Assembly (NCBI RefSeq): GCF_000425505.1
Contig: NZ_AUDO01000021.1
Location: 1-56,326 of the forward strand
Direction of reading: 5' to 3'
From: Flavobacterium frigidarium DSM 17623
GTDB lineage: Bacteria; Bacteroidota; Bacteroidia; Flavobacteriales; Flavobacteriaceae
Length of the DNA stretch: 56,326 nt
Notes under the pieces: model-generated
Told to the model about the DNA's origin: nothing
Database searches by the model: none
What the model saw: the letters and a program-made list of their open reading frames with translations, nothing else
Program-made: the position numbers and the translations under genes
Shown: positions 8,835 to 17,382 of the stretch, one piece after another
Numbering within the stretch: the stretch's first letter is position 1
How the letters are laid out: each line of letters opens with the position of its first letter

Positions 8835-9449
8835 TTCACGCTGAAAGCGTCTCAGCAACTGTGAGTTACTTATGTATAGACTCTTTCTGAGTGACAAATA
8901 TTGGGTGATAAATATTGTACTAAAATTTTTGGTTAAAAGTACTTAACAATAATAATCCACAATAAACGTCCATTTAGTTTGTCACGCTGAAAGCGTCTCA
9001 GCGATTGCGAGTTAGTAATGTAGAGACTCTTTCAGAGTGACATATATTGTGTGATAAAGTTTGTAGTAAACGTTGCTTAAAAAGTACTTAACAATAATGC
9101 TCCACAATCAACTTCCACCTATTTTGTCACGCTTAAAGCGTCTCAGCAACTTTGAGTTACTTATGTAGGGACTCTTTCAGAGTGACAAATATTGTGTAAA
9201 AAGCACTCGACAAAAGTATTACCTAATTTACTTCCTTTTAGTTTGTCACGCTTAAAGCGTCTCAGCAACTGTGAGTCACTTAGGTAGAGACTCTTTCAGA
9301 GTGACAATATTGGGTGATAATGATTGTAGTAAACTTTGCCTAAAAAGTACTTAATGATAATAATTACCAATATTCTTCCATCTAGTTTGTCTCGCTGAAA
9401 GCGTCTCAGTAACTGTGATTCGCGCAGGTAGGTACTCTTTCAGAGTGAC
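8835..9449. repeat. Palindromic repeat array, right part (5 units of 61 bp)
   Basis: Five units lie at 8835-8895, 8981-9041, 9126-9186, 9245-9305 and 9389-9449, all in the same orientation as the left part and all exactly 61 bp. Spacing between starts is 146, 145, 119 and 144 bp, and the spacers are related (for example CTCCACAATCAACTTCCACC recurs at about 8166 and 9100). An additional partial right arm lies at 8785-8804. Two alternative left-arm versions (CGCTGAAAGCG and CGCTTAAAGCG) alternate along the array. There is no gene in 8787-9486. Confidence 0.9.
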
Positions 9450-9486
9450 AATATTATGTCATAACACTCCTGCGATAAGCTACAAT

Positions 9487-10002
9487 TTACAAAAACAACA
9501 TAATGACAGTTAATACGATTCCTGCTGCAGTAAAATACATTCCTTTTTTAAAAATAGTAGTTTTTGGTGTAAACATCCAGAATGTCGAAATCACAAAGAA
9601 GAACAACGATAATCCAAAAAATATATTCAAAAAGAATAATGGATCGCCAGTTTTTGCTTTGTGCATATTATTCATTTTTTCAATTATGAAAGGTTGACTC
9701 GTCGTTTTATACGCAGCTGCTCCAGTTTTCTTATTGTACGTTCCTTCTTTGAAAAAAACGACATCTCCCTCTTCACGTTCTGCTTTAAATTTTCTTAAAT
9801 GCAGTTCCTTACCCAATTCTTCACCAGTTAAATTGGGAGCAATTGTTTTGACAATATTTTTTTCTTGCTTTAAAAAATCAGTATCTCTAAAAATTAAAAT
9901 GATACCGCTCAATGCGTACACTGCTATTATTCCTGCAAGGAAAAACCCTAAATAACGGTGTATTATACGCATCAAATTACTTGATTTTTTCTTTTTTTTC
10001 AT
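9487..10002 (-). CDS. PepSY-associated transmembrane helix protein
   Basis: This 171-residue membrane protein starts with a lysine-rich stretch and the pattern RIIHRYLGFFLAGIIAVYALSG (about 13-34), typical of PepSY-associated TM proteins. A soluble periplasmic region follows (about 40-120), then two more helices (about 122-141 and 152-170). Such proteins are often linked with metal or siderophore reduction. No partner is seen nearby, and it may only be a short member of the family. It is leftward, and its downstream side abuts the repeat array. Confidence 0.7.
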   Translation of the reverse strand: MKKKKKSSNLMRIIHRYLGFFLAGIIAVYALSGIILIFRDTDFLKQEKNIVKTIAPNLTGEELGKELHLRKFKAEREEGDVVFFKEGTYNKKTGAAAYKTTSQPFIIEKMNNMHKAKTGDPLFFLNIFFGLSLFFFVISTFWMFTPKTTIFKKGMYFTAAGIVLTVIMLFL

Positions 10003-10151
10003 CTCCTTTGAGTCTTAAGTTATGGTCTGTTTACTTTTTTCAAAGGGCGAAAATACACAATTAAGATTAATTCTAAATAATGTTTAAGATATTTTTCTTA
10101 TTTTTTGTTAATTGGCAATGATCAGTAACAAATAAATGTACAGATCGTTGA

Positions 10152-10210
10152 AGTCATTGTTAGCATTTCAGCAACTATGTGTAACTTGAATGTAGTTCTT
10201 TGAAGGTGAT
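10152..10210. repeat. Degenerate copy of the 61-bp palindromic repeat
   Basis: The stretch GCATTTCAGCAACTATGTG...GTAACTTGAATGTAG...TTTGAAGGTGATAAAT follows the order of the array units but with many substitutions. It lies between the PepSY gene and the hydrolase gene and suggests that the array once reached further or that units can move singly. Confidence 0.55.
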
Positions 10211-10275
10211 AAATATAACATGAAGAAACTGGTGTAATATGCTAAAGTGGTAAATACCGTTGATTAAAATTACTT

Positions 10276-11652
10276 CTAATTCAGAATCCAATTACTCATT
10301 TTATCTAAAACTTCAACTGAAATAGTCTGTTCTATTTTAGCATATTCTGATATTGCTCCAGTCTGTGCTTCTTGAAAAAGATGGTTTAATCCGTCAAATT
10401 TGTGAACAGTAAAATTTTTATTCTTAGCTTTTCTTAGAGAATTTGCGATACCGTTGAGGTTTTCAGTGGCTATAACTTGGACATCTTTAGTACCGTTGAT
10501 TGCTAGAACAGGTATAGTGATTTTAGACCAATAAAAATTGGGATCATATTTTATAAAATTTACAAACCAAGGCATCGTTAATTGTATCAATTGATCATCT
10601 ATGAATGTATTAATTTGATTATCAGTTCCTAATTGTTCATTAGGTAGATTTTTCATTTGAACAATCAAAACTTCTCTTAGATCAGCTTTTAAATTGGAAC
10701 CTGAATAATTTTTAATGAACGAGTAAACCGTTTTATTGAAATTAGCACTAGTATCTGTTTCTTCATTTTGTATTCCGTTTGATTTCGAAACGGCTTTTGT
10801 TTGTAGCAACATTAATTCATCAATTGCAATTCCTGGTCCTGCCATTGCAATAATAAATTTTACATTTTTATTTTTTGAAGCGACGATTGGAGCAATTAAA
10901 CCGCCTTCACTGTGACCTAATAATCCAATATTTTTATAACCTCTGCTACTTAAATACTGGACAGCTGTATTGATATCTGAGGCAAAATTTTCAGTGGTAT
11001 CCTCATTCGAACCTTTAGAAGACTTCCCTATACCGCGATCATCTAAACGTAGTACTCCAATTCCTTTATTGGCAAAATCATCGGCAATTACCCAAAACGG
11101 TTTGTGACCAAAAACTTCTTCATCGCGATTTTGACTTCCTGAACCCGTCATCATTACTACCACTGGAAAGTCAGTTCTACCTTTAGGAGTCGTCAACGTT
11201 CCCGATAAGGAATTTTTATCTATGGAATTAATAAACGAAACCTCTTCGATTAAATAATTGTAAGGCGGTTTAGGTTCTTGAGGACGCTCACCGTAAAGCG
11301 GAGCTGCCGTTTCCTTTGTTAAATTCATTGGGAAATTGATACCTCTTTGTGTAAACACACCAGAGATCTCAGTACCATTAAACGTTCCTATATACTCAAT
11401 ATTTAAATTGGTTAGCTGTATTATCAATTTGTTATTTTCAAATGCAGTCATCGTACTAGCTAATGCCATTGGGCTTTGTAAAGGACTAGTTAAGGTCGAT
11501 TTATAACCTGTTTCTGCTTTTTCAATTTTAAAAATTAAGGGCAATGTAGTTCCTTGAACATTAATTTTTCCGTTCCAAGATCCCGTAATTTCTTGACTAA
11601 AACCATAAGAGCTGCATAAAACGGCTACGAGTAAAAATAGGAGATTCTTCAT
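10276..11652 (-). CDS. Secreted alpha/beta hydrolase (serine esterase/peptidase-like)
   Basis: This 458-residue protein begins with a signal peptide (MKNLLFLLVAVLCSSYGFSQ, 1-20). A beta-rich N-terminal region (about 21-115) precedes an alpha/beta hydrolase fold. The nucleophile elbow is GHSEGG with Ser248, the oxyanion-side loop is MTGSGSQNRDE (168-178), and the late aspartate and histidine lie in INGTKD and FDGLNHLF. Many Bacteroidetes carry such 'alpha/beta fold hydrolases' of unknown substrate. I use the ATG at 11652 because the signal peptide begins there; a TTG nine codons upstream is in frame but unlikely. Confidence 0.85.
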   Translation of the reverse strand: MKNLLFLLVAVLCSSYGFSQEITGSWNGKINVQGTTLPLIFKIEKAETGYKSTLTSPLQSPMALASTMTAFENNKLIIQLTNLNIEYIGTFNGTEISGVFTQRGINFPMNLTKETAAPLYGERPQEPKPPYNYLIEEVSFINSIDKNSLSGTLTTPKGRTDFPVVVMMTGSGSQNRDEEVFGHKPFWVIADDFANKGIGVLRLDDRGIGKSSKGSNEDTTENFASDINTAVQYLSSRGYKNIGLLGHSEGGLIAPIVASKNKNVKFIIAMAGPGIAIDELMLLQTKAVSKSNGIQNEETDTSANFNKTVYSFIKNYSGSNLKADLREVLIVQMKNLPNEQLGTDNQINTFIDDQLIQLTMPWFVNFIKYDPNFYWSKITIPVLAINGTKDVQVIATENLNGIANSLRKAKNKNFTVHKFDGLNHLFQEAQTGAISEYAKIEQTISVEVLDKMSNWILN

Positions 11653-11696
11653 AAAAACAAAAATTTGATTGTTTGACAATGCTGTAGGTATCCAAA

Positions 11697-11735
11697 TAAA
11701 AAAATCCCAAATGCCAGGTATTGGGATTTGGGATT
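11697..11735 (-). terminator. Terminator of tatA
   Basis: On the minus strand a 10-bp stem (AATCCCAAAT/ATTTGGGATT) is followed by a run of seven T (11698-11704). It lies 42 bp past the tatA stop. Confidence 0.75.
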
Positions 11736-11776
11736 ACTCTACTTAAACCATTGAAGGTTAAATAACTAAGTAAAAA

Positions 11777-11950
11777 TTACTCTTTAGTTTCTTCTTTTTT
11801 CTCAGTTGCGTGTTCGTCTTTAGAAGCATTTTTAAATTCTTTAATTCCGCTTCCTAAGCCTTTCATTAATTCTGGAATTTTTTTACCTCCAAAAAGTAAT
11901 AAAACAACTGCTAAAATAACTAGGATTTCTGTAACACCAAATCTTCCCAT
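11777..11950 (-). CDS. tatA: Sec-independent protein translocase subunit TatA/E
   Basis: This 57-residue protein reads [20 protein letters not shown], then [20 protein letters not shown] and a charged tail. It has the TatA layout: a short N-terminal membrane helix (about 5-20), the FGGKKIPEL hinge, an amphipathic helix and an acidic/lysine C-terminus. TatA oligomers form the passage for folded proteins through the inner membrane. tatC is not in this window. It is too short for many gene finders but has a good -7 box and terminator. Confidence 0.9.
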   Translation of the reverse strand: MGRFGVTEILVILAVVLLLFGGKKIPELMKGLGSGIKEFKNASKDEHATEKKEETKE

Positions 11951-11996
11951 GATTGAATAATTTATTGCCTTGGCAAATTTTTAATAAATGTAGCGA

Positions 11997-12004
11997 CAAA
12001 GGTA
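11997..12004 (-). promoter_or_regulatory. -7 promoter box of tatA
   Basis: On the minus strand TACCTTTG matches TAnnTTTG exactly, about 46 bp before the tatA start. Confidence 0.55.
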
Positions 12005-12140
12005 AATAGAATAACTTTATGTGCGCTCATTTTAAGACATTTATTTAATAGCGGCTAAGTTAAAGATATATTAAAGGAACTACTATTCATGCATTCTAGC
12101 TCTAGATGGCAGGCAAAGTATAAACGTATGCTTTAATTAT

Positions 12141-12148
12141 TATATTTG
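12141..12148 (+). promoter_or_regulatory. -7 promoter box of the 12166 gene
   Basis: TATATTTG matches TAnnTTTG exactly, 17 bp before the ATG at 12166. Confidence 0.55.
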
Positions 12149-12165
12149 TATGATAAAGAAGTGAT

Positions 12166-12657
12166 ATGGCTGGAAAGAGATTAAAAAGGAAAAAGATTCA
12201 TAAAAAATTATTCACAAAAAACCGACTGGTTATTTTGAATGAAGACACCTTTGAAGAAATATTTTCTTTGAAATTAAATTTGATGAATGTTTTTGTGGTG
12301 GCTTCCTTAGGCGCCATTTTATTAATTTCGATCACTACATTTATTATTGCATTTACACCACTTAGGGAATTTATTCCTGGATATTCTTCTTCAAAATTGA
12401 AAAAAGATGCCACTGAACTAGCGTTAAAATCAGACTCTTTAACCGTGGCCTTAAAAAAGAACGATGCCTATATCAATGCAATTCAAAAGGTTTTAAATGG
12501 CCAACTCGAATATGCAAAATTCAATAAAGATTCTATTTTGGCTATAGCCGAAGACCCACAACCGCAAGTCGATTTAAAAGCTTCGGAAGCTGAGATTGAA
12601 CTGAGAAAAGAGGTAGAATTGATCGAAAAAAAGAACGTTTCTAAAAAATCAAAATAA
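12166..12657 (+). CDS. Membrane-anchored protein resembling the N-terminus of flavobacterial M23 peptidases
   Basis: This 163-residue protein has a basic N-terminus, the segment RLVILNEDTFEEIFSLKLN (about 20-38), one membrane helix (about 41-65) ending in FTPLREFIPGYSS, and a helical, probably coiled-coil tail. These features match the front part of flavobacterial M23-family membrane peptidases as I remember them, but the LytM metallopeptidase domain that should follow is absent: the gene stops and a GH3 gene begins 38 bp later. It could be a genuine short form acting as a scaffold, or a truncated gene. No peptidase residues are present. Confidence 0.6.
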   Translation: MAGKRLKRKKIHKKLFTKNRLVILNEDTFEEIFSLKLNLMNVFVVASLGAILLISITTFIIAFTPLREFIPGYSSSKLKKDATELALKSDSLTVALKKNDAYINAIQKVLNGQLEYAKFNKDSILAIAEDPQPQVDLKASEAEIELRKEVELIEKKNVSKKSK

Positions 12658-12695
12658 AAGTTTCCTGCTTTAATTTTAAATGAACACGATATAAA

Positions 12696-14183
12696 ATGTC
12701 AATAAAATCAATTGCTGCAAAAGTATTTGCTAAAAAAATAGTGAAACAAACCCAAGCTTGGGCAATGCATCCTGCAGAAAGTCAGCAAAAAGTATTTTTA
12801 TCTTTAATCGCTGATGCAAAAAATACCGACTTTGGCGTAGACCATAATTTTAGTCAAATAAAAACTTTTCAAGATTTTGCTAAACAAGTACCTATTAGGG
12901 ATTACGAAGATTTAAAACCCTATGTTGAAAAAGTAGTAAAAGGTCAAGAGAATGTGCTCTGGAAAGGAAAGCCATTATATTTTGCCAAGACATCAGGCAC
13001 GACTTCTGGAGCAAAATATATTCCGTTGACAAAGGAATCGATGCCTTTCCATATTCAAGCAGCACGAAATGCTATTTTACATTACATTCATGAAACGGGC
13101 AAATCTGATTTTGTAGATGGTAAAATGATTTTCTTGCAAGGAAGCCCAATATTAGAGGAAAAAAACGGAATACAGTTTGGTCGTTTATCTGGAATTGTAG
13201 CGCATTTTGTTCCTAAGTATTTGCAAAAAAACCGCATGCCCTCGTTAGAAACAAATTGTATTGAGGACTGGGAGAAAAAAGTCGATGCCATTGTAGAGGA
13301 AACTTTCAATGAAAATATGACCGTAATTTCGGGGATACCTTCTTGGGTGCAAATGTATTTTGAGCGCTTGCAACAAAAAGGCGGTAAAGCTGTAGGGGAT
13401 ATTTTTAAAAACTTCAATCTATTCATTTACGGCGGAGTAAACTTCGAACCTTATAGAGCAAAATTTGAAAATTTAATAGGTCGAAAGGTAGATAGTATCG
13501 AATTATTCCCTGCTTCAGAGGGATTTTTTGCCTATCAAGATTCTCAAAAGGAGAAAGGAATGTTACTGCTTCTAAATGCTGGTATATTCTATGAATTTGT
13601 TAAAAGCGACGAATTCTTCAATGAAAACCCACGACGTTATACCATTGCTGAAGTTGCGGTAGGGATAAATTATGTAATGATTATTTCTACAAATGCGGGG
13701 CTCTGGGGTTATAATATAGGAGACACGGTTCAATTTACAACATTGAAACCGCATCGAGTAATTGTTTCAGGAAGGATAAAACATTACATATCTGCTTTTG
13801 GAGAACACGTAATTGGTACCGAAGTAGAACGTGCTTTACAAGAAGCAATGCAAGGAACTACCGTGCGAGTAAATGAATTTACAGTTGCTCCACAAATCAA
13901 TCCAGTATCGGGTTTGCCATTTCATGAATGGTTTATTGAATTTGAAAATGTACCTGAAAACGCAAGCGCTTTTGCAGAAGCGATAGACGATGCCATGAGA
14001 AAACAAAACATATACTATGATGATTTAATCGTAGGAAATATTTTAAAAAAGCTAGTCGTTACTCCGGTTGTCAAAAACGGGTTTCAAGATTATATGAAAT
14101 CGATAGGCAAGTTGGGAGGACAAAATAAGATTCCGAGATTATCTAATGATAGAAATATTGTAGACCAATTAAAGACTCAATAA
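12696..14183 (+). CDS. GH3-family acyl-adenylate-forming enzyme (auxin-responsive promoter-like)
   Basis: This 495-residue protein is of full length for the GH3 family. The phosphate-binding motif YFAKTSGTTSGAKYIPLT (about 101-118) matches the adenylation P-loop of these enzymes, and LFPASEGFFAYQ (about 271-282) and the YNIGDTVQF segment (about 340-348) match the later nucleotide-binding motifs. In plants GH3 enzymes join amino acids to hormone acids through an acyl-adenylate. The substrates of the bacterial homologues, which are common in Bacteroidetes, are not established to my knowledge. It probably shares a transcript with the gene at 12166. Confidence 0.88.
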   Translation: MSIKSIAAKVFAKKIVKQTQAWAMHPAESQQKVFLSLIADAKNTDFGVDHNFSQIKTFQDFAKQVPIRDYEDLKPYVEKVVKGQENVLWKGKPLYFAKTSGTTSGAKYIPLTKESMPFHIQAARNAILHYIHETGKSDFVDGKMIFLQGSPILEEKNGIQFGRLSGIVAHFVPKYLQKNRMPSLETNCIEDWEKKVDAIVEETFNENMTVISGIPSWVQMYFERLQQKGGKAVGDIFKNFNLFIYGGVNFEPYRAKFENLIGRKVDSIELFPASEGFFAYQDSQKEKGMLLLLNAGIFYEFVKSDEFFNENPRRYTIAEVAVGINYVMIISTNAGLWGYNIGDTVQFTTLKPHRVIVSGRIKHYISAFGEHVIGTEVERALQEAMQGTTVRVNEFTVAPQINPVSGLPFHEWFIEFENVPENASAFAEAIDDAMRKQNIYYDDLIVGNILKKLVVTPVVKNGFQDYMKSIGKLGGQNKIPRLSNDRNIVDQLKTQ

Positions 14184-14189
14184 AAAAAT

Positions 14190-14197
14190 TACCTTTG
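14190..14197 (+). promoter_or_regulatory. -7 promoter box of the DUF6909 gene
   Basis: TACCTTTG matches TAnnTTTG exactly, 21 bp before the ATG at 14219. Confidence 0.6.
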
Positions 14198-14218
14198 CAG
14201 GTTAGAAAATAGAAAAAA

Positions 14219-15898
14219 ATGAGAGAGACTAAAAACATATCAAGATCTAGAGCACAAGAATCATCGGCTGCTATTGAAAAAATGTACATTACGATGCGTC
14301 ATTTATTCAATAGAGGATTTTACAAACCTATGGGGATTTCAGGAGACACTTTACGTGAAGCATTGTTAGCTTTACGTCCTGAAATTTATGGAAATATCGC
14401 AGAAGAAAAAGTAGAATTAAATGGACTTTTATATGTGATCGAACGTTTACCAATGGGAATTGAAGAATGCCGATTTATCAACTTAACCTCTGATGAAGGG
14501 TATTCTAGATCACACTTTAAAGCAATTGTTCCTCCTAAAAGAAGACGTAATTGCTACCGTATTGACGAAGAACAAATGAACGTTGAAATTACACGTGGTC
14601 GATCAGATATCTATGATATTTTGACGCACTTAACGTTTATTTTTATCGAATCACATAAAATTAGAAATAGAGTTTTACTTGACGATGCAGGAGAAGTTTC
14701 TCGCGACTGGATGAAGCTAGAACAAGCAGTATCTCAAACGAAGAAATTATCATTAGTAGAAAAAGAGAAAGCAATTTCTCATGCTGCAAATATATTGGGT
14801 AGAACTTTTGAAGAGGTATTAAATATTTACGACGCCTTTGGTTCAGAGGCTGCACCAGACCGTTTTTTACATGTAATTTATTGGTTAGGAAAGTTGGCTA
14901 TTGAAGAAATTATAGGCAATAACAAACGTACAATTACTTTTAGCCCTATTTTAAGAGAGCGTTTAGGACATCACATTCATGGGGAAATATGGGCTACAAA
15001 TATCAAAGAGGTTTTAAAAGAAAACGGATTATTAGAAAGACCAATTCATGTTATTAGTGCTAATATGCACTCTGTGATGAACTCGATTTTTGCCACTAAT
15101 GTTTTAAAAACACAGTTCAAAGACAAGTCTGATTTCTTTATTTATGAAGAATTGAGTAAATCTGGAGCTCATGAGGTGCGTAATAAAGTACAAGAAGTCG
15201 CTTTAAAACAAGGAATGATTTCGGTGCCGGATAGTTCAGGGACAAATATAGATGTTCAAATTTTTGACACAGCAAAAATCAATTGGGCAAACTCGTCCTT
15301 CCCTGCTGCAAAACTAGGTGATAAACAGCCGGTATTGATTGTAATGGATTATGCCTTTGGAGAGCAAGCTTATGAAACTATTGATGAATTGTTGAAACCA
15401 TTTAAGAAAGATATTTTACTTAATGTAGAATCAGTTTCTATCATGGGGAAAGCAGGAATTCTAGAAGGAGGTAAGGGTGATATTATGATTCCTAATGCCC
15501 ACATCAATGAAGGAACAGCAGATAATTATTTCTTCGAAAATGAATTATCAGCTGAAATGTTTGAAGGAAACGATATTGATGTATTTGCAGGAGCAATGGT
15601 AACTGTTCTTGGAACGTCATTGCAAAATAGAGATTTATTAAAATTTTTCCACGAATCAACTTGGGGAGTAATAGGTCTTGAAATGGAAGGATCTTACTAT
15701 CAAAAAGCAATTCAATCTGCCTCAAAAATTAGAAAAAGTGTACCACACGATATCAAAGTGAGATATGCTTATTATGCCTCAGATAATCCATTAGAAACAG
15801 GAAGTACATTAGCTTCTGGAGGATTAGGTACAACAGGTGTAAAACCAACGTACTTGATTACAATTAAAATATTAGAGCAAATTTTTAACTCTAAATAA
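14219..15898 (+). CDS. DUF6909 family protein (nucleoside-phosphorylase-like C-terminal half)
   Basis: This 559-residue soluble protein is recognised as the DUF6909 family, which is conserved in Bacteroidetes. The function is unknown. The C-terminal half (about 290-559) has features like nucleoside phosphorylases and MTA/SAH nucleosidases: a glycine-rich strand (VESVSIMGKAGILEGG), the segment GLEMEGSYY with E488-M489-E490 resembling the ME motif that binds ribose, and ASDNP (520-524) resembling the SDN/SDxA motif. This is reading by eye, and the N-terminal half (about 1-280) shows nothing I can name. It has its own promoter and terminator. Confidence 0.8.
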   Translation: MRETKNISRSRAQESSAAIEKMYITMRHLFNRGFYKPMGISGDTLREALLALRPEIYGNIAEEKVELNGLLYVIERLPMGIEECRFINLTSDEGYSRSHFKAIVPPKRRRNCYRIDEEQMNVEITRGRSDIYDILTHLTFIFIESHKIRNRVLLDDAGEVSRDWMKLEQAVSQTKKLSLVEKEKAISHAANILGRTFEEVLNIYDAFGSEAAPDRFLHVIYWLGKLAIEEIIGNNKRTITFSPILRERLGHHIHGEIWATNIKEVLKENGLLERPIHVISANMHSVMNSIFATNVLKTQFKDKSDFFIYEELSKSGAHEVRNKVQEVALKQGMISVPDSSGTNIDVQIFDTAKINWANSSFPAAKLGDKQPVLIVMDYAFGEQAYETIDELLKPFKKDILLNVESVSIMGKAGILEGGKGDIMIPNAHINEGTADNYFFENELSAEMFEGNDIDVFAGAMVTVLGTSLQNRDLLKFFHESTWGVIGLEMEGSYYQKAIQSASKIRKSVPHDIKVRYAYYASDNPLETGSTLASGGLGTTGVKPTYLITIKILEQIFNSK

Positions 15899-15936
15899 AA
15901 TTGGGATATAGCTAAATATGCTATTGATCGAATACT

Positions 15937-15990
15937 AAAAGCCATTGAAACTAACTTATTTAAATAAGATGTTTCAGTGGCTTTTTTTTT
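15937..15990 (+). terminator. Terminator of the DUF6909 gene
   Basis: A 15-bp stem (AAAAGCCATTGAAAC/GTTTCAGTGGCTTTT, one G-T pair) encloses a smaller inverted repeat and ends in ten T. I see nothing further in the gap 15991-16237 except weak A/T-rich sequence. Confidence 0.85.
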
Positions 15991-16237
15991 ATAATCTTGC
16001 TAGTGATACTATTGTAAATTCATAGCTGCTGAGGTAGTGGTATTCGAAAATAAAAAAGCTTAGAGAGCCTAAAAAGTAGTAAATGTATTTTTATTTACTT
16101 TCGAAAAAAACGAATTTTAAGACTAGAAAATTGCCGTAATTTAGGAAGTTATAAATATGATGTGTATTGCTCTTAAAGCGGTTTAAAATGCGTTAATCTT
16201 GAATGTTTTTTATACCTTGCAGCAGTAAAATATAGTT

Positions 16238-17221
16238 ATGAAAAGGATACTTATCACTGGTGCTGCAGGTTTTTTAGGGTCACATTTATGTGATCGTTTT
16301 ATCAAGGAAGGATATTACGTTATAGGAATGGATAATCTTATAACAGGCGATTTAAAAAATATCGAACACCTCTTTAAATTAGAGAATTTTGAATTTTATC
16401 ATCATGATATTACCAAGTTTGTTCATATTCCTGGACAGCTAGATTATATTTTACACTTTGCTTCTCCGGCCAGTCCTATCGATTATTTAAAAATTCCTAT
16501 TCAAACATTGAAAGTGGGATCATTAGGTACGCACAACCTTCTGGGACTAGCTCGTGTAAAAAAAGCACGTATTTTGATTGCATCTACTTCTGAAGTTTAT
16601 GGAGATCCATTAGTACATCCTCAAACAGAAGAATATTACGGAAATGTCAATACAATAGGGCCAAGAGGAGTCTATGACGAAGCGAAGCGTTTTCAGGAAT
16701 CAATTACTATGGCGTACCACACTTTTCACGGTGTAGAAACCAGAATTGTTAGAATTTTTAATACTTACGGACCTAGAATGCGATTGAACGACGGTCGCGT
16801 GATTCCGGCGTTTATAGGTCAGGCATTACGTGGTGAAGACTTAACTATTTTTGGCGATGGAATGCAAACAAGATCTTTTTGTTATGTAGACGATCAAGTC
16901 GAAGGAATTTTTAGATTGTTGCATTCTGATTATGTTTATCCGGTAAATATTGGAAATCCTGACGAAATAACAATTAAAGATTTTGCTGAAGAAATCATCA
17001 AATTAACGGGGACAAACCAGAAGATTGTCTATCACGCCTTACCAGAAAACGATCCTTTACAACGCCAACCAGACATAGGTAAAGCTAAGGAATTACTAGG
17101 ATGGGAAGCCAAAGTGAATCGTGAGGAGGGAATGAAATTGACTTATGATTATTTCAAATCACTCTCAAAAGAAGAACTCTCAAAAGAGGAGCACAAAGAT
17201 TTTACAGATTATATAAAATAA
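16238..17221 (+). CDS. UDP-glucuronate decarboxylase-like NAD-dependent sugar epimerase (extended SDR)
   Basis: This 327-residue protein is an extended short-chain dehydrogenase/reductase. The NAD-binding motif TGAAGFLG lies at residues 7-14. The segment [10 protein letters not shown] (75-84) is typical of UDP-xylose synthases, and the catalytic residues appear as S118-E119 in STSEVYGDP and Y146/K150 in the YDEAKR motif (UXS enzymes usually have YDEGKR). The likely reaction is UDP-glucuronate to UDP-xylose plus CO2 for surface polysaccharides. A UDP-glucose epimerase-like activity is less likely. It stands alone between a terminator and purD. Confidence 0.82.
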   Translation: MKRILITGAAGFLGSHLCDRFIKEGYYVIGMDNLITGDLKNIEHLFKLENFEFYHHDITKFVHIPGQLDYILHFASPASPIDYLKIPIQTLKVGSLGTHNLLGLARVKKARILIASTSEVYGDPLVHPQTEEYYGNVNTIGPRGVYDEAKRFQESITMAYHTFHGVETRIVRIFNTYGPRMRLNDGRVIPAFIGQALRGEDLTIFGDGMQTRSFCYVDDQVEGIFRLLHSDYVYPVNIGNPDEITIKDFAEEIIKLTGTNQKIVYHALPENDPLQRQPDIGKAKELLGWEAKVNREEGMKLTYDYFKSLSKEELSKEEHKDFTDYIK

Positions 17222-17351
17222 AAACAACTACATATCAGTTTTGATAACTACTGAAAATAAAGCTTTAAATAAAATAGTAAACGCTTAATAACGAGTGCTT
17301 ACTATTTTTTAACTTTTTAATAATTAATTATTATTTACGTGTAAAAGCAAT

Positions 17352-17359
17352 TATTTTTG
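17352..17359 (+). promoter_or_regulatory. -7 promoter box of purD
   Basis: TATTTTTG matches TAnnTTTG exactly, 23 bp before the ATG of purD. The extended form TTATTTTTGCC recurs before the flippase gene at 38149. Confidence 0.6.
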
Positions 17360-17382
17360 CCAAACAACTAAAAACACAACAA

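Noticed and set aside
8045..9449. CRISPR array
   Set aside because: The repeated units are 61-bp imperfect palindromes, the spacers are related to each other and are 58-86 bp long, a gene lies within, and there are no cas genes.
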